DNA of 64,000 bases. Origin: Bradysia coprophila (lineage: Eukaryota > Arthropoda > Insecta > Diptera > Sciaridae). The notes under the pieces are model-generated. The model was not told where the DNA came from. It saw nothing but the letters and a program-made list of their open reading frames with translations, and searched no databases. Positions 44,099-54,600 of the stretch are shown in pieces. How positions within the stretch are numbered: the stretch's first letter is position 1; every line of letters starts with the position of its first letter. A program made the position numbers and the translations under genes. Location: assembly GCF_014529535.1 (NCBI RefSeq), contig NW_023503493.1:11874001-11938000 (forward strand). The letters are read 5' to 3'.

Positions 44099-46326
44099 TT
44101 ATTTCTTCTCAAAAATGACACACCAATTTCCCTGATCGTAATACGTTTCGATCACTGCAATGTCACTCACCCGCTCGCAAACGCGCTGCAGTTCCGCCTC
44201 CTCGAAGACATGATAGTATCGCAGGAAAGTCTTCTGTTCATCACCAGTCTCATCCTTTCGCTTCCACGGCACCAACATATCGGAATGGGAGAACTGGGTG
44301 CGATTGGTGTGAATCGGCAATCCATCGCAAAATTTCGCATTGCAAGAACTCGCATCATCAGCAACCACATCCACTTTGTTATTCTTTTTATTCTGGCGCA
44401 AGTAACTGGACTTGGTGCCTTTGGCTTGGTTCTTTGCCCAAACGTAAATTAGGCATCGGCCACCTGTCACTAATATCCTAGACATTTCACTGATGGCTTG
44501 TTGACGACGTTCCTGTTTAGTGTTTGAATGGAAATGACGTGATACATAGACAAAAATGACTAGAACGAACGTACCTCGGTCACTAAATGATGAATTACGG
44601 CTATGCTTATGCACCCGTCAACCGAATTCGATTTTATCGGCAGATGCAGGCAGTCACATTGAAAAATGTTGAAACCTCTTTGGTTGCAGACGTTCAGCAA
44701 ACCGTGGCTTCGATCGCAACCGATCTTGAAAATGTATTCAAGGAATTAGAAATTTTGACACATCATACCACCGTCGGTTGAGCTTTACTTTTACTATGGA
44801 GTCATTCAGTGGTAAATATTTTCCGTTACCGCAGCCAACGTCGACCACAATACTTCCAGCCGGGAATGATTCAATGAATTCCTTAACTTTTGGCCATGGT
44901 GAATGTCGCGTTTCGCTGAAGTGATCTGCTATCTGATCGTAAACCTGGAATAGGATGCATTGGCTATTCAGGAGGAAGTTCTCATTTTTTCCGTTCTGTA
45001 TCGAACCTTATGCACATTTCGTAGTTCCAATTCTGCGGGCAGCACCAATTTTTCAATGTTCTCGGAGGTTTCCTGTTGGGATTTCTGGTACGTGTCGCAC
45101 AGCGACGTAAATTCGCAACGACATTTGTCAAAGCTCAACCTGCAACAATATTACCAACAGTTTCTTGCCGACTATCCATCACGACTAAGAAACTCACCTC
45201 CGAAATGTGAATGAAACACGCAACTTCCGTTCCACAATCGTAAGTCCTTCATTCACTGGTACTACATCGGTTTTCCGTGGCGTGATTCCATGCGTCCAGC
45301 CGTATCGACTTTCCTTCGACATAACTAGCAAACTTCGTCTGGGTAACCATACAGAAATGTGGCGTCCATCGGATGGTCGCCGAAATTCCATAACCGTACC
45401 GCTGGCGAGCGATAACGAAAAAATCGGATCGCAGAATGCAGAATGGGTGTCGCAGTGTGGTGGTATTCCTTGGCCAGGTTCGTATTTGTTGACAGTGATT
45501 TGATCAGGCACTTGAAACGATAGATTCGGCATCGACGATCTTAGGCGAGGCCATAACCTGTTGCATTCGTCGGGAATTTGCATTGCCAATGGTTGAGTTG
45601 CGTCAACATTGTTCGTGTCGTACTTAAATTCGTATCCGTAATGGTAGACCTGGCGATGTTTCATGGAACCTTTTCGAATGATAAGATTGTGTTACACCAG
45701 GCAATGAGACTGGGATCTTGTGAATATTACCACTGTTGCCTAGAGACGAATCATGACCGGTAAAATCATCACTCACACGATTCAAAAGACTCTCCTCTTC
45801 AAGCTCGGTAATGAAATTATCAATGAGAATTAGGCCGGGTGGCACTTGATGGTTCCATGGATTCACACTGTCGGGAACTGAATAAATTCTTTATTGAAAT
45901 TTGAACGTCTCTTTTAACGTACCATACTGACCGTCTTCACAATACAGCAAATACAGAACCGATCCATTCTGTCCTAATGTCGACCGGGCATTCATTCCGT
46001 TGTAAATTGATATTGCATCGTCGATTGTTTTGCATTTCATAAACGAATAGGACTTTCCGGGTAGCAGAATTATTTGCAGGACAGTGCCAAATATTGCCGC
46101 TTCCTTCAACAGAACGTCGTTCTTTAATCCGGTCGATAATCCAGCATTGCAAACTACTAAATACTGAAATGATCAACAGTCAGGTCAATGTTTACAAGTT
46201 GAAGACTCAAAAGAGTCTCACCTGTTTCGGTGCATCGTTGCATTCTATTCCTGTTTCACTTGTTATTATGTGCTGACAGCGTTTCTGCTTGCGACCTGCC
46301 TTTCTTTCAATAGATTTCGATGTCAT
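44099..46326 (-). CDS. ALKBH8: ALKBH8, tRNA wobble-uridine hydroxylase/methyltransferase, 603 aa
   Basis: Eight exons (46326-46222, 46163-45923, 45877-45731, 45669-45198, 45139-45007, 44944-44795, 44724-44575, 44512-44099) join in frame to 603 residues. Order of domains: a basic N-terminus, RRM (about 36-115), AlkB-type 2-oxoglutarate/Fe(II) oxygenase with HCD at 236-238 in GIPPHCDTHSAF, the distal histidine at 291 in WTHGI, and SFTFR; a cysteine-containing linker (CRCEFTSLCD); then a class I methyltransferase with VDVGCGNGKY at 401-410 and CISIAVIHH. It ends YYDQGNWCVIFEKK as in other ALKBH8 proteins. The enzyme methylates cm5U to mcm5U at tRNA position 34 and can hydroxylate mcm5U. The third intron was placed at G|GTAATA because it preserves frame into KHRQVYHYGYEF. 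It converges with the first apyrase, 267 bp apart. Confidence 0.96.
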
Positions 46327-47111
46327 TGTTTAACGTTTTTTAAATGGACGTGAAAGCAACACCAGTTATTAAAGGCTTTTTAAATCAACTTAATCAATGT
46401 CAACATAGAGACTACATGTGCCGTAGAGTGCGTAGAGTGCACCATGTGTTTGACAGATGACATTGACGTAATTATTTCGTCAAACGCTTTCATTTCGCCC
46501 ATTTTTGTTTGAGCGTGGCGGGAGCATTGCGAAAAATTCGAGCGGCGATTTTAATAACGAATTTGAATGCGTTGGGGCCGAAAATCAAGGAATTAGGAAC
46601 CATTCTCATCAAAGTCACAGTACGTATCTAGGTGGGACGGTTGATTCTAGGCACTTTCGCATGTAGCCTTAAATTCATTTGGGCTATAACCAGCGACATT
46701 TCCTTAAATCATTCGTTCAAAACAGATACGTAAATCAATGAAAGTACAGAACAGGTATGGCCGATCAGCAAATTCACCTTAAACGCATTCATAAATTATG
46801 TCAAAATAATATGAAAATGAGTGCGTTTGAGTGCGTAAATCAAATTTTTATGTCCTCCGGGAGAACGATCGACCATACCTGTTTTACACTTTCATTGACG
46901 TAAATAACTATTTTGCTAGATCAGTCAGTGATATCGACAACCTTGTCCCTCACGTACGAGAAACAATTGAAGTACAAGATTTTATGTTCAAAAGCCAGAA
47001 TGACACAATGATTCTCCGCTTCACAAATATGCTCCAGAAAGCTTGAGTATCAGGTCAGTGTAACAATTACATCCTTCCATTGGTGAAAATCGAAGGTGCC
47101 TTGAATTTCAA
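46327..47111. other. Region between ALKBH8 and apyrase 2, with inverted repeat
   Basis: Divergent 5' space. About 46630-46735 is a diverged family A repeat (GGACGGTTGATTCTAGGCAC). It is followed by inverted arms CAATGAAAGTACAGAACAGG (46737) and CCTGTTTTACACTTTCATTG (46880) around a GAGTGCGT-containing centre, a MITE-like structure. No gene is seen apart from the promoter space of both neighbours. Confidence 0.5.
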
Positions 47112-48460
47112 TTGTTTGAATTTTACGTATTCACTCAAATACAAATCAATTACAACGAGAACATGAACTGTGTGACAACGTTAATTCTACTCTTCTACTA
47201 TGTCAAGCCAGGCTCACGATCATCGTCGTATTCGGCCAACCAATTCGAAACGTTTCATCTGCCTGTTCATAGAACCTACAACTACACATACCCGTTGAGT
47301 CAACCGATCACAACGTATCGCATCGGAATTATAGCTGATTTGGACAGAAAGGCGCGAGTGATCGGTCAGAATGCTTGGAAAAGTTATTACAAAATTGGAT
47401 ACCTGAGCTACACTGAATCAACGAAAGCAATTGCCGTGTCTTTTAATACAGATACCTTGATAGAGTTGCGGAGTGGCTTTTCGCTGAATGGTCGAGGAAT
47501 GGAGCTATCCGAATTGGTTACGTTTAATGGGAAACTATTGGCATTCGACGATCAAACTGGTTTGGTCTTCGAGCTGAACAACGAAAAAGTCACCGTGCTA
47601 TGGTTGTTAATAGATGGTGATGGCAAAACAACTAAAGGATTCAAATCCGAATGGGCTACCGTTAAAGACGAAGTCTTGTACGTTGGTTCCAGCGGCAACG
47701 AGTGGACGACTTCGAGTGGCGATTTCGAAAGTTACGATCCTATGTATGTGAAGGTTGTGTCGATGAGTGGAGAGGTAATATGTGCTAAGTGATTTGTCGT
47801 ATTTCCTTAGCGACATTTTCTATATTAAGGTTCATCACATCGATTGGATATCAAATTACAAGAAGATACGAGAGGCGGCTGGAATTCGGTGGCCTGGTTA
47901 CATGATTCATGAATCGGGAATGTGGTCGGAAATTCATCGAAAATGGTTCTTTCTGCCGAAAAGATGTTCAAGAAATAGGTGAGTGCATCCGAACACATAT
48001 TTTTTTCATCAGAAAACATTTGTATGGTAGGTGTCCTATCCTGTCCTGTACTATCTTTTACGCTTTTAAAGTCAAATTTTTAAGACAGTGGTTTGCATAC
48101 AGATATAACGAGACTCTAGATAAGATGATGGGATGTAACTTGCTAATATCTGCCGAGGAAAACTTTAACAAAATTACAGTTGTCACGGTACGGGTAATTT
48201 AGACCCATTACTAGCTAAGCCATAAAGAACTCAAAATGTTTCCCCCATTTTAGCTCGGAAGCTACAAAGCTACACTTAGGTTTTCAAGTTTTAAATTCCT
48301 ACCTGGAACTGACGACTCAATTATTGTTGCCATTCAGACCGAAGAACTCAATGGCAAAACGTCCACTTTCCTCACTGCGTTTACCATCACAGGGAAATTG
48401 CTGTTAGCGCCAGAGCTCATCGAAACGGATCTGAAGTATGAGGGATTGGAGTTTATTTGA
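47112..48460 (+). CDS. CANT1-type apyrase, paralogue 2, shortened N-terminus, about 367 aa
   Basis: Exons 47112-47774, 47830-47978, 48103-48187 and 48254-48460 have the same lengths (149, 85, 207) and phases as paralogue 1 after exon 1. Protein blocks match closely from [17 protein letters not shown] onward. The cytoplasmic N-terminal 45 or so residues of paralogue 1 have no counterpart: the frame opens with MFEFYVFTQIQINYNENMN, or the start is the internal Met at 47163, giving 350 residues. The remaining hydrophobic stretch ([11 protein letters not shown]) is short, so it may act as a signal peptide/weak anchor. The duplication sits on the far side of ALKBH8. No break is seen in the catalytic part, so it is probably functional. 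Confidence 0.88.
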
Positions 48461-49119
48461 ATTTTAATTATGTTTGTTTATATGCCAGTCAATGCCGCAT
48501 CTATTGTCGATTTATGCTAAGCAGATGAACCGATTCAATTTTGTACCACACTAATTATACTATTAAATCGCTTAAATACGGAGCAACCGACATAGGACTA
48601 TTTATTGAGTTTTTGCCTGAGATATCTATTCTCTGATTACTAACGTGTGTGTATGCATGACAAAATCGATGCAATATGTGGAATGAAACAAAGTGATTTG
48701 AAATCTTATTTCGACGGTGGAAGCCTAAAAAATTTTGCGTCACAAAGTGGCACATGATTCATTTGTACATTCTTTCAGGGCGTATTTTTCCCTATGTTAA
48801 CAATTTTCTTAACAGTACTTTCTTCAACATCTGCCACTTGTGACGCAAAATTTTTTTGGTAAAATTTTTCTTCTAGAATATTTTCGGCCTAATTTTTGCT
48901 TTGACAATTTTTGCGTACAAGCGCAGTACAACCTACAGCGATGTCAGTTGTTTTGGAAGTATGCACAGGGACTTGCGTCACTTTTACTCTTTGAGTGTTT
49001 TTGACTGTTTTGGAAGTTTGGTTTGATTTTCTGTTATGTTATTTGGTTGCAATTTATATCCTCTAAATCTTCCATCCGAAAACGCGAAAAAAGTGTTTTC
49101 TCGACGTTTCAGAAGATAC
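48461..49119. repeat. Spacer with GTGACGC family repeat at 48740-49010
   Basis: From about 48735 the sequence shows TTTTGCGTCACAAAGTGGCA, then CATCTGCCACTTGTGACGC, TTTTTTTGGTAAAATTTTTC and TCAGTTGTTTTGGAAGTATG, in the order seen at 25020-25200. The two outward GTGACGC motifs at 48738 and 48832 are inverted. No gene. Confidence 0.6.
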
Positions 49120-49830
49120 TCTCTCCGAATCTGCAATTAAAAATTTTGGAACTAATCTGGGAACACTTGTATCGAAAAACACCCAAATCCATCGAAAAAT
49201 CCGATTGAAGTTGGGAAGTAACAGAGGAATCATCTGTCATCCCAAAATTTAGGAAGTTCCTTGGAACAGCTCACTTATATCGAAAATAACCAAAATCCAT
49301 CGATAAATCCGATTGAAGTTAGGAAGTGCCAGAGGAATCATCTGTCATCTTAAAATTTTTGAACCAACCTTGGAACACCTCACTTATATCGAAAATAACT
49401 AAATTCTATCGAAAAATTCGATGGAAGTTAGGAAGTGCCAGAGAAATCGTCTCTCATCCCAAAAGTTAGGAACCAACGTTGGAACACCTCACTTATATCG
49501 AAAATAACCCAAATCCATCGAAAAATCTGATGGAAGTTAGGAAGTGCCAGAGGAATCATCTGTCATCCCAAAATTTAGGAACCAACCTCGGAACACCTCA
49601 CTCATGTCGAAAATATAACGAAAAACCATCAAAAAATCCGATGGAAGTTAGGAAGTGCCAAAGGAATCATCTCTCATCCAAAAAGTTAGGAACCAACATT
49701 GGAACACATCGCTTATATCGAAAATAATCGAAATTCATCGAAAAATTCGATGGAAGTTAGGAAGTGTCAGAGAAATCCTCTCTCATCCCAAAATTTAGGA
49801 ACCAGCCTTGGAACACGTCACTCATGTTGA
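49120..49830. repeat. 109-bp satellite array, locus 2
   Basis: Six or so tandem units; GGAACACCTC-like starts at 49263, 49372, 49481, 49590 and 49701 are spaced 109, 109, 109 and 111 bases. Units contain ATCGAAAAATCCGATGGAAG and GTTAGGAAGTGCCAGAGG. Short ORFs in it are satellite artefacts. Confidence 0.9.
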
Positions 49831-50229
49831 AAATAACCCAAAATCATCAAAACTCTTTTTCCGACATTTACCAATCACTGTTCATAATTTACTAGCTGAA
49901 AAAAATATTTCTTCTGACACACACTTACGGAAGCCCTAGCTCCCAAACGAGGCCTGTTCCCCCAACTGTTTTTTGTGGAACGTCTTAGAATGCCGACTAG
50001 AATCTACTCCCAAAATTTCAGGAAATTCTAAAGAAGACTTTAGAAGATAGGAAACACGGACGGTCGGACTGACGGACGGAATCACAAAGTAACGAAGGAT
50101 TTTTTCATTTCGTTTAAAGTACAGTAAAAGACCAAAATGTATGAAAATATGGCTTCTTGGAAGATTTATTGCGTGGCCAAATTTTAAGCTACAAGAACAT
50201 GTGATAGCTCGTTGCTGTATATATGCTGT

Positions 50230-50330
50230 ATGGTTCCGCAGTCTACGACAATTTTTTTTTTGAATTTTTTCTAGTAATAGGACTTGCGTCACGGGCGCTA
50301 TGCTAACGCGCGCCCATGATAAATTGAATT
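50230..50330. repeat. Inverted copy of the GCGCGCGTTAGC repeat
   Basis: GCAGTCTACGACAATTTTTT through GGACTTGCGTCACGGGCGCT to ATGCTAACGCGCGCCCATG is the reverse complement of the tandem units at 24785-24960. Confidence 0.75.
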
Positions 50331-51619
50331 GTCCATATTTTTGTAGTTACTGCGAATAACAAGTAATGACCTTTTCTAACTGGAACACTATGTGAAGCCA
50401 TGGAATTCATAAGAAAACGCGAGCGAAGCGAGGTGGAATTTTTTTTGGTTAAATGCTTTAGTTTAGATTAAACATGAATTTTGATATTAATTGAAGCGGA
50501 GCAGAGCGAAGAAAAAGTTTATTCAATTCTCTTTCACAAGTTCACGTTTCATGCAAAGCCTTCTAGCAAAAATGGATAAGAAAAGTAAATTTTATCGAAT
50601 AACTACAGCAAACACTTACAAACAATATTTCACTCGCTCCGCTCGCGTTGCTTACCATCTCAATCATATCTCTTCGAACATAACAGTAAATGATTTTAAA
50701 AGAAAGGACCACTGATGTGAAGTCCAAACGTTGTCAGGGCCTATTGTCCAGAACTATTTGAATTATTGACTTTTAGTTTGAATTATGGGAGGAGATCCAC
50801 TTTTCGTACTCTTTTTTATGAGTAAAGATGCCCTCTTTTTTATATTATGCAGCAGTCAACTAGGTACCTATTTTAAACAATAAATCAGTTTACCGAAAAA
50901 AAAACTTTTACGAAATTTATTCAATTTTATTTTAAAATTTTCATCTTAATTATACACATAAACGATAAGGTCGTGCCATCAATTGAACTTTTGTTGTCGA
51001 AATGGTTTTACATATCTATGCCATGTTATCGAGATGATTCAATTAAATGAACGTGTGATTTTTATTGTTCATAAAACCCAATCATTTCTTCTTTACTTGT
51101 GTATCCCATCAATATCAATGATCAATGATCATGTTCTGATTGGGAATGAATTTTAAATCATTATAAATGCAATGCAGAGAGGTTCTGCCGAAAGTCAGCT
51201 AATATTTCTTTCTTTTTTATTGAATGATGGAGCACATTGTTACAATTCACCATGATAACATTATCTGTCTGGTACTTAATTGAGCACGACACTTATGACT
51301 CGTAAATTGGTGATCGAATTCAATTAATCATATAAATGTCATGATGTTGTTCGAAGAGAAATTGATGGGAAAATTAGGTCTTTGAAAAAGGGAGTCTACA
51401 GGCGTAGTGACCAGACAACGCATCAACCATCGTATCACGCTACAGCTCAGCGCCCATAATTTATGACTAAATAGCGTCGAAAAGACGTCTTCACTACTTG
51501 CGCCATTTAATGGTAAAATTTAGACTGATGTACTAATTGAACTCAGCGACTTAAGTCGACGAAGGAGCTATTAGACATCCATCAATCCAGCCATGCCTTT
51601 CTTGATATTTTTTTTTTTT

Positions 51620-51775
51620 AAATTTACCTGAATTTACCTGATTGGAACTGAATCTGAATGGAACATTTTTTCCTGACCTGAATTCACCTGAAATCTGAAA
51701 ATCAATAAAACTACCAGTTAATCAGGTCAGATCAGGAATACCTGAATCTGACTTGATTTGCCTGACCTGTTCAGA
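51620..51775. repeat. Degenerate ACCTGAATCTGA repeat
   Basis: ACCTGAATTTACCTGATTGG is followed by further ACCTGAA, TCTGAAT and GGTCAG(A) variants in both orientations over 150 bases. It resembles an eroded simple repeat. Confidence 0.5.
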
Positions 51776-53389
51776 GTATAAAGTGTAAACTTAACAGAGA
51801 CGCATTTGGTCAATATGTATTAATGGTAAATTTTCCGCAGAGACATCTTTTAGTCAATACACAGCCCCCTTACGATAGTCGCTTAGAGCATCCATAAGAC
51901 AACGCTGTCATTTTACTCCAAAACAACGTATTATCATCAAGCTTCTTTTGTATATATTTATTCGAATATTCTATTTTTCCAATGGTATCCAAAAGTAGTT
52001 CAAAGCTTTTGAAAGCTATCCGAAGTACTCGTGTCATACAATGGGGTACACTATTTCGGTTTAACACGACGGAACATGCATCTGTCTACATTTTTAATAT
52101 AATTTAGATTTACAAGCGATATTTAGACAATGGACTGGATGGTGTGGTGATGTACAACTTGTTCAAGCAAAGTATATTTTCGCTGGAATGAGTAAACTCT
52201 CTTTTCAATAAAACTTCGGAAAGTTATGCTGTATTAACAAGAGTTTATAATACACAACTCTCCCATCATTGAACAGCTATCTATTTATGAAGTCATAGAA
52301 ATTGTAATAAAATTGAATTTGAAAAGTTAATTTCATCATGAATCTGTTCACAGCATACAAAGTTCAATCCGGGCAAAAGCGCATATTGCACATCCAGCCA
52401 GCTCCCGTCAGATTCCACTTGAATGTTTGAATATGAAAATTAACAATTTTGTATACGGTTCGCAATTTGTTGCATTACACAGAGTGTGCAACTGAAGCCA
52501 ATTTAATTATAAATTTTGTTATACCTCTTTGTAAGCGAATATCATCAAAAAAAAAGTTTTGATTTTATGCGTTAAATTACGTTAAATAATGCTTTTAGAA
52601 TGTTGGAGTCAATTAGATCAATTGACCTGGAACATTGACTCATTTTTATACGATTTTTATTTTGAAATCCATTCAACATTATTGAATCAATATGCAGAGT
52701 TAGTGATTCTGCGACAGAAAAAATGGTGCTATTAAGATTGGTACGTATACTATACCAGTTCTATGGTGAAGAAGGACAGTTTAAGATAGTTCGTCGTTTG
52801 TTTGTTTCGAGATCTAATTAACAGCCTTTTACTTAGATTACATTTCTTTATTTATTTATTTTATCAACGGCTTTGGAGCTAACTGATAACATCATGCGAG
52901 TCATTCAACGTGTATATCGGTACATCGTGGCAGTCACTTAGCTCACCGCAACTACCCCAATTTTTATACTTGACTCAAATTACTTGAGCCAAATACAGGC
53001 AGAGTCAAACAATTTTGCTTCGTAAATTGCTTCAGATACACCTGAAGGAAACATAGAAACAAATTTGGTTGACATTACCTGCAATTTTGATAAGAATATG
53101 CAAGTTCACCCTACCGCGTTTCAGTTTGCTGTACACTGTATACGGTTTTGTATTCGCAGTAATGAGAACAGCGAAAGCTTTGAAACTGTGTTTTTGTTTA
53201 AAAAAATAATCTTTTTCAAATAAAGGAAACTAGCCAGAAGAATGGTTAAGACATGTGTTTCGGAGAAGGAAAAGGAAAAATACTGCCAGCTTCTATACCT
53301 TCTATATCGTCTGTAAATAATTGAAATTATATTTTCTTCACCTTACGTACAGTACATTAACCTCAAAATAGTTCGTAAGATATTCATGT

Positions 53390-53575
53390 TTTTGGCGGTT
53401 TTTCTTATATTCCATTCAATTCCTATAATTCCAATTAATTTCCGATTTACTTTCAATTCCTTACAATTTAACGTATTTCCAGCCAATTCCGGTCAATTCC
53501 TTATAATTCAATCAATTTCTTGTATTTCCATCAATTACAATTATTTACTGGATACTCCGGCAATTACAAACAAAA
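53390..53575. repeat. Diverged AATTCCTTACAATT repeat (relative of 9190 element)
   Basis: Repeated AATTCC and TTTCCAGNCAATTCC motifs end with TACTGGATACTCCGGCAATT, resembling the GGAACATCCG end of the 8935-9520 region. One arm only. Confidence 0.5.
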
Positions 53576-53654
53576 GAACAATAGACATTGTCAGTCGTAA
53601 ATCCGAGTATAAATAGAACCATACTATCATAATACTAAGTAATTTGAGTTGAGT

Positions 53655-53771
53655 TAACGCACTTCATGGTGGGTGGTACTCTAAATAAAGTACTGAAACT
53701 GGACATGTTTCATGTAAAATAGAGTACTTGCTGCAGCTGACCACTATGATCACTCACGCTTGAAGTGAGTG
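53655..53771. mobile_element. Decayed family B MITE, type II
   Basis: AACGCACTTCATGG at the left, GTACTGAAACTGGACATG and GCAGCTGACCACTATGATCA inside, and CTTGAAGTGAGTG at the right. The ends have mutated and no clear TSD remains. Confidence 0.6.
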
Positions 53772-54039
53772 TATCTACATAAAATGTAATGGCCTTCAAT
53801 CCTACAATTAGGATAAGCCGTTGTTTCTGTACTTCAAACTCTAAGAAACACAAGCACGACAGATTAAAGTAAACCAGGCGGGAGTAGACGACGAAAATAC
53901 ATTCAAAGGAGACACCAAAATCCCGTTATAATCGCGTTGACGTATTCGTTTCATGCATTTGCATTAGTAAGCGTTTTGCACCAAAATCGAAGGCTTACTT
54001 GTGAATTTAGGTCCCCGTTAGGGATGGGAGACGTTCAAA

Positions 54040-54345
54040 ATTATTGATATCAATCGAAAAGAATTATCGATAATCGATTAATCATATCGTTATCGATAAT
54101 TTAATAATTATCGATAATTATCAAAATATCGATATTTTGATATTTATCTGAAAATTCATGATAATATACCGATATATCGGAATATATCGATAAATATCGG
54201 ATTTTCTGACCGAAATATCGATATATCGAATTATCGATATCTTGATAATTATCAAAATATCAATAATTATCGATTGTCGATATTTTTTTGATAATTTTCG
54301 ATAAAAAAAGTCGATAATTATCGATGATCATTATCATTATCGCCC
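54040..54345. repeat. ATCGATAATTATCGAT-type simple satellite
   Basis: About 300 bases consist almost only of ATCGATA, TTATCGAT and AATATCGA variants in both orientations. The tract is strongly self-complementary. Confidence 0.85.
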
Positions 54346-54600
54346 ATGCCTAGTCCCCGTCAAAATCGCCTGCTCTTGCCTGGGTTACATTACTCTGTCG
54401 TGAACACAAATAAATGTGGGATAAGCTTGTGGAATTTGTTGAAATGTAGAAAGATTGATTTTTTAAATTACCATACAGGTTATGGATGAATGACAGACTC
54501 TTTCAAGTAGACTCTTATTTAAAAAAAAATCATTCACCGATCTATAGATCTATTCAAAATAATAACAACGAAAGCAACACACGGCGCCCCGTGTATTCAC

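Larger units (their letters stand above)
50331..54600. other. Gene-poor region, no coding sequence recognised
   Basis: More than 4 kb of AT-rich DNA without a credible ORF. It includes repeated GAGCGAAGCGAGG-type motifs at 50415-50520, a run of CTGAATT(T)ACCTGA variants at 51625-51770, the relative of the 9190 fold-back at 53390-53575, a decayed family B MITE at 53655-53771, and the ATCGATA tract at 54040-54345. Confidence 0.55.

Noticed and set aside
44587-44781. Small plus-strand ORFs inside ALKBH8
   Set aside because: Antisense to well-defined ALKBH8 exons.
49479-49727. ORFs with repeated PMEVRKCQRNHLSS (also 36516-36731)
   Set aside because: They are translations of the 109-bp satellite.
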